A stretch of 64,000 nt of DNA from Lumbricus rubellus (lineage: Eukaryota; Annelida; Clitellata; Crassiclitellata; Lumbricidae), in contig OX243811.1 of assembly GCA_945859605.1 (NCBI GenBank), forward strand, positions 39,029,244-39,093,243. The letters are read 5' to 3'. Made by a program: the position numbers and the translations under genes. This document shows, one piece after another, positions 22,645 through 32,678 of the stretch. The notes below the pieces were generated by a model. It was not told the DNA's origin. It was given only the letters and a program-made list of their open reading frames with translations, and made no database searches. Position 1 is the first letter of the stretch, and the number at the start of each line of letters is the position of its first letter.

Positions 22645-24457
22645 TTCTTTATATAGTAAGCTGGCCTGATTACGTCATCCATGGACTGCGCAATGCATAG
22701 CCTGAGCTAATAAATCAACAGGTGGTTGCTGCATGAGAAACTATTGTTGCAACGATTGTTGTGTTGTTAATGATTGCACAAATCGACGTAATATGCTGTA
22801 TATGCGTCATTCGAGACTGTGCATGCACATGTGCGCACTATTAGGATTAAGATTAAGACTATTATAGAGAACTGACTGCACGGGACTAATCTAATCTGAT
22901 CTATTATCTTATATAGTATATATACTCTATCTTATCTCATCTCATCTCACCCCATTTACAATTTAAGACTCCATAATTATTATTGACTCCTGTTCAGCTG
23001 TAATTTATTATAGCTAAATATATATATAACATGACATTGTAGCAGAGCTCTTTTTATAGTCTGGAAAAGACTTTGAAAGCCTGACCTCTGGGCTGCTATA
23101 TAGTCTAACAAGCTTACCTCTGAGCTCAAAATTAATGTCACAACCGAGATCAGGAAGCATCTTTCACGCTAATTGGCTAGTTATTTAATTAACCGAAAAG
23201 TTAATTAGCTTGCAGGCCAGCGTCACGAGCAGCAGCAGACGATTCTTTGATGCGTCGACAAAACCATGCATGCAGCACGACGGCTTTCATCTCTGCAGTA
23301 CGCGGTTGCTATGGTGATGACTCTGCGGTTGCCATGGTGATGAAGTGTCGCTTGTCGCCGGCGGTTCATGGATGTGAAATGACTTCCGGGTTTGAGGAAG
23401 GGTGTTTTGCACTGGATGGAATTAGATGCATAGCCCGGGTGCTTTGCACGGGGTCGGAGCTGTTATGTGACTGCAAGCTGTATTTACGAAAACAAAGAGT
23501 AGCGCAATAGTCTGCATAGTGTTGATCATTGTTGTGGAGATTCAATTGAGACATTCGGCATACATGTATGGAATGCATACCATAATTATAATGCAATATA
23601 TCTGATATAGGCCTATATGTCTGAAAAATATCTGATATATGCATCTGATAGGCCAATAGTTTATGGTCATATATATACGTAAATTTTTTTTCACGTTTCG
23701 TCAAGATATTGCAAAAAAACTTAGGGGTAATTCTTTATGACCCATGCACCCTGTAATCCCTGTATGTATAGTGTATACACATATTGAAATCCCTTCGTAT
23801 AGTCTATACATCCCAATCCTTAATGTAGTGATGCGAACCTTTCTGATCTGATCCTTTGACTCGTATACGAGTCGAACAGAGTCGTATTATTGCAGCTTCC
23901 CTTCCATAATACCATCAACCACCAAAATAGTATTGCGTTATAGGTCAAAACGGTCCTGCAGACTGGAGTCCAACTCAGACTGCATGGTCTTTGCGTGACG
24001 AGGTGCATAAAAGCGGCGAAGGATATTAGATCGAGTGCATGGTTTATTGAAAAACAGTTCATTGTTCGCAGTTGACTGCAGTCAACTCGATGATGTGCAG
24101 TTAATCAGACTTTGCGTTTCGATCCGCGATCGAGGTCTGAGGAGTATATAATATTATAGTCGACAGAGTTCATAGTAATTCTCGGTCGCCTTATCAAGAC
24201 CAGAGGTCAATTATACGTGATCATGTGCATTGGCATTTTGCTGATTTCCGATGAAGTATCAGTTTTTAGTTTTTATTTTTCTTATTAAGTTTAATTTCGA
24301 ATCATATTTTCCTCATATAGATTCTTTTTGATTCTCAAGTTGCAATTACCAGACGAAGTTGACAACACTGTTCAATAGGGTCATCGCCATCATCATCATC
24401 GTCGTCGTCGTCGATGCCTGCGTCATCATAATCACTGTCATTGGCACTTTTTAATGC
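22476..24457. other. Unassigned; two X-box-like sites at 23305-23341
   Basis: AT-rich with a (TA)n at 22609-22642. At 23305 and 23328 two 14-mers, GTTGCTATGGTGAT and GTTGCCATGGTGAT, lie 23 bp apart and fit RFX X-box spacing. An open frame over them (23247-23510) has no known domain. TAGGCCTA at 23608. Confidence 0.4.
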
Positions 24458-24463
24458 TATAGT
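24458..24463. repeat. Left target-site duplication TATAGT
   Basis: TATAGT precedes the left TIR and is repeated exactly at 32729-32734 after the right TIR. A 6-bp TSD is the Polinton/Maverick norm. Confidence 0.95.
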
Positions 24464-24513
24464 AGTAGTCAAATAAGGGATCTAGTACGATCATCACGTG
24501 ACCAGTGACGTCA

Positions 24514-24544
<31 letters not shown>

Positions 24545-24975
24545 CACCATAATTAGGTCAAGGTAATTAGGTCATCTTAATTAGGTCATCTTAATTAGGG
24601 TAATTAGTAATTAGCCTATTATAATAATTACCCTATTATATTAATTAGTAATTATATTAATTAGTATATTAATTATAATATTAATTAGGTAATTATGTTA
24701 ATTAGTGTAATTAGTGAACCCTAATTTGCAGCGCGACAGGGCCGCCCCCGCCCCGCCCCCGCCCCGCCCCCGCGGGGTCCGCAAGCGCGGGAACCTGAAG
24801 CGCGGGACCCGGAAGCGCGGGAACCGGAAGCGCGGGAACCGGAAGCGCGGGACCCGGAAGCGCGGGAACCGGAAGCGCGGGACCCGGAAGCGCGGGAACC
24901 GGAAGCGCGGGAACCGGAAGCGCGGGAACCGGAAGCGCGAGAACCGGAAGCGCGAGAATCGGAAGTGCCGGAATC
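24464..24975 (+). repeat. Left terminal inverted repeat of the pPolB element
   Basis: From the outside in: the terminus, GTGACGTCA and CACGTG motifs, five AAGGTC hexamers in tandem (about 24513-24543), an AT-rich TAATTAGG-type block, a GC block of CCCCGCCC repeats (about 24742-24774), then 13 tandem 15-bp units of GGAAGCGCGGGAACC type (24781-24975). The inverted similarity to the right end stops after the 15-bp array. Confidence 0.95.
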
Positions 24976-25134
24976 GGGAATGCGGTACCGGAAGTGGACT
25001 TGGGAATGCGGGTCCGGAAGCGGCTCTGGTATTGCGGTGCCGGGTGTGAACTTGAGAATGTGGGTCCGGAAGCGGGACTGTGAATGTGGGACCGGAAGCG
25101 GGACTTGGAATGGAACATCTTAACACCACCAGCA
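24976..25134. repeat. Diverged continuation of the GGAAGCG array
   Basis: Words such as GCGGGTCCGGAAGCGG and GTGGGACCGGAAGCGG recur with longer, irregular spacing. This side has no counterpart at the right end. Confidence 0.6.
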
Positions 25135-25640
25135 TCCACGGCGCTCAACACTGGCCGAATGCTAAGAATCTGACAGTAGCGACCCCACCGTCCAGCACCT
25201 GAAGCTTACTAAGCGCATGATATCATCCATCCCTTGCTACAGCATCCGACAGCTGCTAAGAATCTTACATCAGCGTACGCCGTCCAGCACCTGCCGCTTA
25301 CTCATCGTATGACATCAGCACCCACGCCGGCCAGCACCTGGCGGGTCCCACCCCACCACCTCCACCACCACCGCATGCTGCAGCTGAGGCTTTCTACCCG
25401 CATGATATCAGCAAACACTCCGGCATGTCCAGACATGCTTCGCTTCAGCTAAACACCTGACATCATCCGAACCTTTATACAGTGGATGGCGCTTACTAAG
25501 CGTCTGATATCATCCATTCCTTTTTGCACCTGCCCTTTTCCTAAGAGGATGACAGCATCAACCACCCAACCTTACAGTCGGTGCTTACTAAAAATCTGAC
25601 ATCATCAACCATCCCTTCTTGCAGCTGTCCCTTACGAACA
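25135..25640 (+). repeat. Array of about 46-bp degenerate repeats upstream of the polymerase gene
   Basis: The motif TGACATCAT or TGATATCAT recurs at about 25171, 25218, 25265, 25310, 25403, 25458, 25505, 25550 and 25597, mostly 45-47 bp apart. Between copies lie CAGCACCTG and CTTACTAAG words. The array ends just before a TATA box. TGACATCA is close to CRE/AP-1 sites, so an enhancer role is plausible but inferred. Confidence 0.75.
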
Positions 25641-25654
25641 ATACTCTAAGAGCC

Positions 25655-25660
25655 TATAAA
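25655..25660 (+). promoter_or_regulatory. TATA box of the polymerase gene
   Basis: TATAAA in the context GAGCCTATAAAATGGGC. Transcription would start near 25685-25690, giving a 5' leader of about 140 bases before the ATG at 25829. Confidence 0.65.
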
Positions 25661-25828
25661 ATGGGCAATCAGCTAATGCTTAGATTATGAACAGCTTCCG
25701 ATATCTGCATCCGTGGACGATCTACAAACACCAGCGAATTTCTAAAAATCTTTCGTTCATCAACGAACTTCTGCGATTGGTGGCATTCTGCAGTGCATCT
25801 TCAGCATCTACGAGCAGCCAACGCAGCT

Positions 25829-25838
25829 ATGGATTCAG
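25829..25838 (+). CDS. pPolB gene, exon 1 (start codon)
   Basis: Ten coding bases beginning with ATG and followed by a GT donor (GTAGAA) at 25839. The start is chosen because the remaining codon phase (one base) joins exon 2 in frame, and because it lies 170 bp past a TATA box. A start at the internal ATG of exon 2 is a possible alternative. Confidence 0.65.
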
Positions 25839-26463
25839 GTAGAAATATCATCAAACTATTTTAATACTGCGGGTATTTTCTAAATTATTCTAAATTTCTG
25901 GATTTTTAATTTATATTCTTGGTAACTATACAAACCATATTAATTTTTAGTACGACACTAACCATTTTTAAAGTCTTGGGATTGGTGTCTGAAGAATAAA
26001 TTTAACACGCTCTGAGTAACTAATGTAGCCTACAAACAAACAGATTTCTACAAATTATATTTTTAGCATTGCTGTGACAAGATTTTTTAGTGTTGCCCTC
26101 CTTCTTTAATCAAGCTTGGGACTGGCATAGGAAAAAAAAACCCTAACAAGCTCTGAGCAACTAATGTATCCTGCAAACAAAGTAGATTTCTATGAATTAT
26201 ATTCTTAGCATTGATGTAGCAAGTCTTTTTAGTGTCGCCCTCATTCTTTCTCAAATCTTGGGTCTGGCACTTAGAGAAATTTTCGTGACGGATAAGGCAG
26301 CGCATTCTCAAAATATTATTTTTAGGTCTACATGAGTGTCACAGCGAAATTAGGCTTCAGCGAACGAATTTCCTTAGAATTCAAATTTATATCTCTACAT
26401 AGAAACTATTTTTACATTGCAAATACATTGTGAATACATTGTGAATGCATTTATCTCTTGTAG
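25839..26463 (+). repeat. Intron 1, with a 142-bp tandem duplication
   Basis: GT...AG intron of 625 bp. The segment from about 26020 (CTAATGTAGCCTACAAAC) recurs at about 26163 (CTAATGTATCCTGCAAAC). Both units contain GCCCTC..TTC..TC and CTTGGGACTGGCA-like words. These words also occur in intron 2 (about 26828) and, reverse complemented, outside the element near 46190 and 52350. Confidence 0.75.
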
Positions 26464-26541
26464 ATCATGACAATGACGAACACCGAGAGGTGCCAGCGAC
26501 GGAAGCGGCGGCTTCAGAGCCAACACAGGCACCAGCATCGC
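26464..26541 (+). CDS. pPolB gene, exon 2
   Basis: 78 bases between a CTTGTAG acceptor and a GTAAGT donor. Encodes an acidic, Ala/Glu/Pro-rich N-terminal linker (about residues 4-29) with no fold expected. Confidence 0.75.
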
Positions 26542-26713
26542 GTAAGTTACGTTTACACTAACAAGCTTTTAGGCTTATTTGTGTTACACACACACACACC
26601 CACACACACACCCACACACCCACACACCCACACACACACACACACACGCACACACGCACACACACACACACACACACGCACACACACACACACGCACACA
26701 CGCACACACGCAC

Positions 26714-26757
<44 letters not shown>

Positions 26758-27375
26758 AAACACACATACGTACACACATGCAAAGGCGAGTAACAGTATT
26801 TTACACTGTGTGACATCAAGTATTATATTAGCAGCGCCCTCCCTTTTTATCCAAGCTTGGGCCTGGCACTGGCACAGAAACCAGCGGCGGAGGGATACGC
26901 ACTTTCTCTGTATTACATGAACCGCATCACAACCATAAACATAGCCTTCCGCCACTATGCTGTTACAAGCATGTGGAACTATTTTCGCGTAGGAAACTAC
27001 AAAAAGTAGTTCCACGCCTATAACTACCAGTGTGTCACAACGATCGAAACACATCAGCACTTGACTCCAAGAGATCTTGCATCTACAGAACATTTGAAAT
27101 TGACTTTAATAATTTTTTGCAAAAGTAGTGGACTTTGGCGGCTGCCAAAACCGAAAATTAATTAGTACAAAAATTAATTGGTACAAAAACAGTTAATTAA
27201 GTAGATATAAAAAGATTATTCTGGCGCATGTTAAAAATTTTGATTGAACGGCCTAACACACTCTTTGCAACTTTCTACAGCAAAAATGGGTAAATAAAAT
27301 TCTTATTCTTTGTATACTGTCTTAGGCACCATGCATTTTCACAACTCTCAATTCCCATGTATTTCTCTTTTCTAG
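26542..27375 (+). repeat. Intron 2, containing a (CA)n microsatellite
   Basis: 834-bp GT-AG intron. A (CA)n tract with CCCACA and GCACA variants spans about 26587-26765. His-Thr or Cys-Val frames over it are products of the repeat. A copy of the CTTGGGCCTGGCACTGG word lies at about 26850. Confidence 0.85.
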
Positions 27376-27450
27376 CAAACAATTTCGATGCAGACATCGA
27401 ACAATTGCTCAAGGAGGAAGCTCAACTGAAGGCGAAAATACGAGAACTGA
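27376..27450 (+). CDS. pPolB gene, exon 3 (coiled-coil segment)
   Basis: 75 bases between TTTTCTAG and GTAAGT. Residues about 30-54. The segment EQLLKEEAQLKAKIREL has leucine/isoleucine at heptad-like spacing, consistent with a short coiled coil for dimerisation or partner binding (inferred). It opens and closes with one spare base (phase 1), as exons 1 and 2 do. Confidence 0.8.
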
Positions 27451-27600
27451 GTAAGTTTTTACTTTGACACATTTCAATTGCAAACTTTCAGAAATCTTTA
27501 AAAAATAATTTTATATTCCTTTAAAATACATGTTTTATTTAAAACTATTTTGCAACATTTTATTCATGGTAAATAATTTGATGAATAATGTATGTTGTAG

Positions 27601-27756
27601 GACTGAAACGAAAGGCAGAGACAGACACTGGTCGTGCAGCAAAGCGCACCAATGTGGAAGCTGATGGCTCGGGAGAAGGGCGCCCTGGCCAGGCGGCGGC
27701 GGCGGCGGCGGCGGTCGGCTCCAGCGGAGCCGACGAGGTAGAACCCGGCCCATCAA
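27601..27756 (+). CDS. pPolB gene, exon 4 (bipartite NLS, Ala tract)
   Basis: 156 bases between TGTTGTAG and GTAAGT. Residues about 55-106. KRKAETDTGRAAKR near residues 57-70 fits a bipartite nuclear localisation signal, which suits an element that replicates in the nucleus. A run of seven alanines (GGC-rich codons) follows. The rest is Gly/Ser/Glu-rich linker. Confidence 0.8.
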
Positions 27757-27806
27757 GTAAGTTCCTACAAACTTGGCACCTTTACAAATTTTTACATGGC
27801 GCATGG

Positions 27807-27818
27807 TGCGCATGCGCA
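27807..27818. promoter_or_regulatory. NRF1-type palindrome in intron 4
   Basis: TGCGCATGCGCA inside the 187-bp intron 4 (27757-27943). The same 12-mer occurs at 15816 in a promoter-like island. Function inside the element is unknown. Confidence 0.35.
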
Positions 27819-27943
27819 CTTTCTACAAACTTTCAACTCTACGGTTTCTGTATACAGCATGTGAACTTTAACAGCCTTTGATTGTATTATTGAGAATATG
27901 CAGCATTCTTTAATGCCCTTTGTAATTTATTGATGTCCTATAG

Positions 27944-28250
27944 GTCGATGTGACTCCTGTCGAGCGTACAAAGCAGTCAGATTAACGAACGGACTGTGTG
28001 AAGTCTGCTTGCTGAGACGTGAGTGCCCGCAATGTAAGAACCGCCGACCGTCGCGCTTCTTCAGGACCGGGCAAGACCACTGTGTCACATGCATCAAGAA
28101 GAACATCAACCCGGCCGTCCGCAGTTCAGCTCAAAATACATTCATAGACGTCTCGCTTCCGGCGCCACAGACAACCGACGTCCATAACATGCTGCTGACA
28201 GAATCGTCGCACATCGTCGCCACACTGGAAGACACATTCAGAGATGAAGG
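27944..28250 (+). CDS. pPolB gene, exon 5 (tandem CxxC zinc ribbons)
   Basis: 307 bases between CCTATAG and GTAAGT. Residues 107-209. Four CxxC pairs (C109/C112, C125/C128, C134/C137, C153/C156) can bind two zinc ions. The second half, CPQCKNRRPSRFFRTGQDHC, follows the C..C...P..F......C..C pattern seen in small zinc ribbons of phage and viral nucleases. No catalytic motif is seen, so a DNA- or protein-binding role is inferred. The exon ends with two spare bases, which the last exon completes. Confidence 0.85.
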
Positions 28251-28557
28251 GTAAGTTTGTATACAAGTTGTGCCCTTGCGTTTTGTACTTAGAAAATTTT
28301 GCTCTAAAATACTAGTGGACTTAGGAAATTCTGCATTTTGTTTGGACTTAGACAAATTTTGATGTACTTAGAATTTTTTTTGGGGGGACTTAGAAACATT
28401 TGTATTTTGCTTGGACAAAGTTTTGGGGCCTTGTACATTGGTTGACAATTCTGTGTTTGTACATTGTTTGACCAAATTTTCACAGCACTCTTACAGTCGG
28501 ACTTTTGCAAAGTGCGTGGTATATGCGAGTGCGTGTTATTTTTATGCTTTTCTTTAG
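28251..28557 (+). other. Intron 5
   Basis: 307-bp GT-AG intron (GTAAGT...TTCTTTAG) with several imperfect TTTGGACTTAGAAAATT-type repeats between about 28285 and 28420. The open frame runs about 50 bases into the intron from 28505, but splicing to 28558 joins exon 5 in phase. Confidence 0.75.
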
Positions 28558-31500
28558 GCCTGTGAAATGGTACGTGGCGGTCGATGTGGACTTCAAGCGA
28601 ACCACGCCAGACGGGGAAGCACAGACGGTCGGCTACTTCAAGTCGGTACCGGCAACGCTGACGCATCCATCACAGATTGCAAATCAACTACAAGATGCCG
28701 TACATCGAATCGACGAACTTGTCGACACGTTTACGAGTCAAAGCTCTGGCTGGACGGTAAATGGGGTGGTGGACTTTAAAATTTGCAATGCAGTATTCGA
28801 CCCAGTAGGCGCTTCCAGCTATATCCCTACTCCGCAATACATTACCAAAAAACATGCAACTCTGAATATTCAAAATGAAGACGAATTCTGCTTTCTGTAC
28901 AGCGTGCTTGCAGTTTCCCACCACCAAAAAGATAATGCTCAGCGTGTCAGTATCTATAAGCGATATGCGGGAGAGCTTGAAACTGATGGTCTAAATTTTC
29001 CCATGAAAATTGAACAGATTCCACTTTTCGAAATTCTGAATCAAGATTATTCGATAAACGTAATGTACTTCAACCCGGACGACAAGTCCTTTACCCCTCT
29101 CTATGCCAGTGCTCACAGGGGAAGGAAACATATTGCAAATCTTTTGCTGCTTGATGATGGAGATAGGCGACACTACATAACAGTGCGCAATCTTTCTGCC
29201 CTTCTGAAGGGAAGAAATTCTCACACTGGTGGAAGGACTTTCCCTTGTCCATATTGCCTCTGCTGCTTTACAACTGCAGCAGTCAAACATGCGCACATGG
29301 ATGTGTGTGGAAAACACGGGCTTCAATCTGTACGTTACCCTACTCCCGAAAATTCTACGCTAAAATTTTCCAATACACAGCATGAAATGCCACTGCCGTA
29401 CGTCCTGTATTCTGACTTTGAATCGTTTTTGGCTCCAAACGACTCTACTTCCAACGACAATGCAACAAAAATTCTCGATACGCATACCCCTAGCGGGTTC
29501 TGCTGCTTTACCGTTTCATCTTTTCCACACTTGAACGACAACAAACCTTACGTCTACTCGGGCCCTGACGTCATGTCAAACTTCTTTTCGCATGTAAAAT
29601 CGGAACAGACCCGAATCAATAAAATTCTCTCTACAAACATGCCCATGAAACCTCTTACGCAGCAACAAAGATTAGACTTTGATTCTTGTACTGCATGTCC
29701 GTCTTGCTCTACACCTTTGACATCTCAAAACAAAGTTCGACACCACTGTCACATGACTGGTAACTTTGTTTCTGCGCTCTGTTCTCCCTGCAACCTAAAA
29801 ATGAAGTTTCGAAAGCCGACCAAATCTAAGAAATGCAAAACTGCAAATTACCTTCTTCCTGTCGTTTTCCACAACCTTAAGGGTTACGACTCCCATCTCA
29901 TACTAAAGGCCATGACAAAGGAGTTTGCAAGCCAGGAAATCAACGTAATTGCAACAAATATGGAAAAATACTTGTCTTTTGAAGTTAATAATATTCGCTT
30001 TTTGGATTCCCTTCAATTTCTAAACTGCGGTTTGGACGTGTTGGTGAAGAATTTGGCAAAAGAGGACGACTCCAAATTCAACCATTTGCGTCGGCTTTTC
30101 CCGAACGAATACAAATTGCTTTTGCGTAAGGGGGTATTTCCCTACGAATATATGACATCGGCCGGCAGAATGACCGAAAGGACTCTGCCATCCAAAGGCT
30201 GCTTCTACAGCAAACTGACCGACGAGGACATTTCACAAGACGACTACGACTATGCACAAAATATTTGGCAGACTTTTAACATGCAGACGCTCCAAGACTA
30301 TCATGACTTGTACCTGCAGACAGACGTAGTATTACTTGCCGACGTATTTGAATCGTTTCGTGCCATGTCACTGGACTTTTACAAATTAGATCCTCTCCAC
30401 TATTACAGCAGCCCAGGACTTAGCTTCGACGCATGTTTACGAATGACTAATGTGGAGTTGGAACTCATAACAGATCCAGACATTTATCTTTTTGTGGAGC
30501 GGGGGATGAGACGTGGCGTATCAATGATTTCAAATCGATACGCAAAGTCCAATAACCCGTATCTCGCCCAAGGATACGACCCTGACATTCCAAATAGCTA
30601 CATCATGTATTTGGATTGTAATAATTTGTACGGATATGCAATGTCCGAGCCTCTCCCGACCGGAAAATTTAGATTCTTAGAGACGGACGAAATTGAGAAT
30701 TTTGACTTGCACACTAAAAATACTGACGATGACATGGGCTATCTGTTGGATGTGGACTTGGAGTATCCTCCGCATCTCCACGACGCACACAACGACTACC
30801 CCCTCGCTCCCGAGACACTGCACATACGACCGGAGATGATATCTCCTTACGCAAAGTCCGTTTCGCAGAAAATTTCGGGCAAAATTGGTCCCGGCGTCGA
30901 AAAGTTGGTTCCAAACCTTATGGCAAAGACCCAATACGTTGTACATTACCGAAATTTACAATTCTATCTAAAAATGGGCATGAAATTGACCAAAATTAAC
31001 AAAATTCTCGAGTTTCGTCAGAGTCGATGGTTGAAAACATACATCGACTTCAACACGTCCAAACGGCAGGTGGCCAAATCTTCATTCGAAAAAGACCTCT
31101 TCAAATTGATGAACAATTCTATTTATGGCAAAACAATGCAAAATAACAGGAAGCATGTCAACATTAAGCTTGTAATGAGTGGAAAGCGCGCGAAAAGATT
31201 TGTGGCCCGTCCAAATTTCGAATCGTACACTATAATAAACGAAGATTTGACTGTCATAAAATTAACAAATTCAAACGTCTTTTTGAACAAACCACTCTAT
31301 GCTGGCATGTGCATTTTGGACATATCAAAACTAAAAATGTATGAATTCCACTACGAAAACATAATTCCTCTTTATGGAAAGGCTTGCAAGCTCCTTTTTA
31401 CGGACACAGACAGCCTATGTTACCACATACAAACAGACGACGTATACAAAGACATGCTGCAAAATTTAGACGAGTACGACACTTCTGATTACCCCTGTGG

Positions 31501-31885
31501 GCACTTCCTTCACAGCCGCACCAACGCAAAGGTAATTGGCAAATTTAAGGACGAGTGCAATGGCGATGCTGTCTTGGAATTTTGTGGGTTGCGGGCTAAA
31601 ATGTATAGTTTGCTCTTGCCGAATAACAAGGAGAAGAAAACGGCTAAGGGAATTCAACGCGGATTTGTAAAAAAGAATATTCGGCACGCAGAATATCGCG
31701 CATGTATATTGAATGAGAAGCCAACAAGTTCCAAATTCTGTGCTATACGAAGCACAAAGCACGAACTACACACTGTAGAGTTAAGGAAGGCAGCACTTTC
31801 GCCCTATGACGATAAGAGATACTTGCTAAATTCGTCTGAATATTTGTCGTATGGACATGTAAATATACCAGTAAATACTTTGTAA
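28558..31885 (+). CDS. Protein-primed family B DNA polymerase (pPolB), main exon
   Basis: Codes for residues 209-1317 and ends in TAA at 31883-31885; six exons total 3,954 coding bases. In order: an N-terminal region with C320 (CFLYSV) and H414 (HYITV); a C2H2-like finger at C439-C459; the 3'-5' exonuclease with ExoI D495/E497 (YSDFESF), ExoII N648/D653 (HNLKGYDSH) and ExoIII Y794/D798 (YLQTDVVLLAD); and, between ExoI and ExoII, a Cys/His insert at 586-621 resembling an endonuclease VII-type HNH module. The polymerase domain has motif A D895 (YLDCNNLYGYAM), motif B K1058-G1066 (KLMNNSIYG), motif C D1158/D1160 (FTDTDSL) and KxY K1223/Y1225. The 163-residue A-to-B gap leaves room for TPR2. It should copy the element's linear DNA using a terminal protein as primer. 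No stop or frameshift is present. No canonical AATAAA follows within 170 bp. Confidence 0.93.
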
Positions 31886-32072
31886 CGAACATTCAGAATT
31901 CTCGAAAAGACATTGAACATTGTAAAAGTTATTGCATAATTTTATAAGTTGTTGTGCAATTGTTGAAGAAAGAAATTGTGTTTGAAGAAAAAATTGTCAA
32001 CCTACTGTGTTTGTTCTTTCATACTTATTTTAATTTTCCCACCCGCATTGCCACTTACCTATTGGCCATAGA

Positions 32073-32240
32073 TTCCTGGGCTAGTAAGATTCTCGCTCGC
32101 TGATTGGCCGCAGCTTCCTGGACTAGCAAGGTTCTCGCTCGCTGATTGGTCGCCGCTTTCTGGGCTAGCAAGGTTCTCGCTCTCTGATCGGTCGTCGCCT
32201 CCTGAGCTAGCACTGATCTCGCTCTCTGATTGGTCGCCGC
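32073..32240. repeat. Four 42-bp repeats with inverted CCAAT motifs
   Basis: Units start at about 32073, 32115, 32157 and 32199. Each reads TTCCTGGGCTAGYAAGGTT-like, then CTCGCTCGCTGATTGGTCG. Each holds ATTGG (or ATCGG), the reverse of a CCAAT box. It joins the right TIR directly and has no match on the left side. Confidence 0.85.
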
Positions 32241-32246
32241 ATTTCA

Positions 32247-32647
32247 GGTTCTCGCACTTCCGGTTCCCGCGCTTCCGGTTCCCGCGCTTCCGGTTCCCGC
32301 GCTTCCGGGTCCCGCGCTTCCGGTTCCCGCGCTTCCGGGTCCCGCGCTTCCGGGTCCCGCGCTTCCGGTTCCCGCGCTTCCGGGTCCCGCGCTTCCGGTT
32401 CCCGCGCTTGCGGACCCCGCGGGGGCGGGGCGGGGGCGGGGCGGGGGCGGCCCTGTCGCGCTGCAAATTAGGGTTCACTAATTACACTAATTAACATAAT
32501 TACCTAATTAATATTATAATTAATATACTAATTAATATAATTACTAATTAATATAATAGGGTAATTATTATAATAGGCTAATTACTAATTACCCTAATTA
32601 AGATGACCTAATTAAGATGACCTAATTACCTTGACTTAATTATGGTG

Positions 32648-32678
<31 letters not shown>

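Noticed and set aside
24698..25151. Overlapping open frames of about 110-146 codons in the left TIR
   Set aside because: The 15-bp array has no stop in several frames. The products are repeats (RKRGN, PALPV, RFRFP) and mirror-image frames appear in the right TIR.
28505..28557. Upstream extension of the main polymerase frame from an ATG at 28505
   Set aside because: This stretch lies in intron 5: a TTTCTTTAG acceptor at 28557 joins exon 5 in phase, and the extension peptide is not polymerase-like.
32059..32481. Open frame of 139 codons on the minus strand at the right TIR
   Set aside because: Made by the 42-bp and 15-bp repeats. No start context, and it would run into the TIR.
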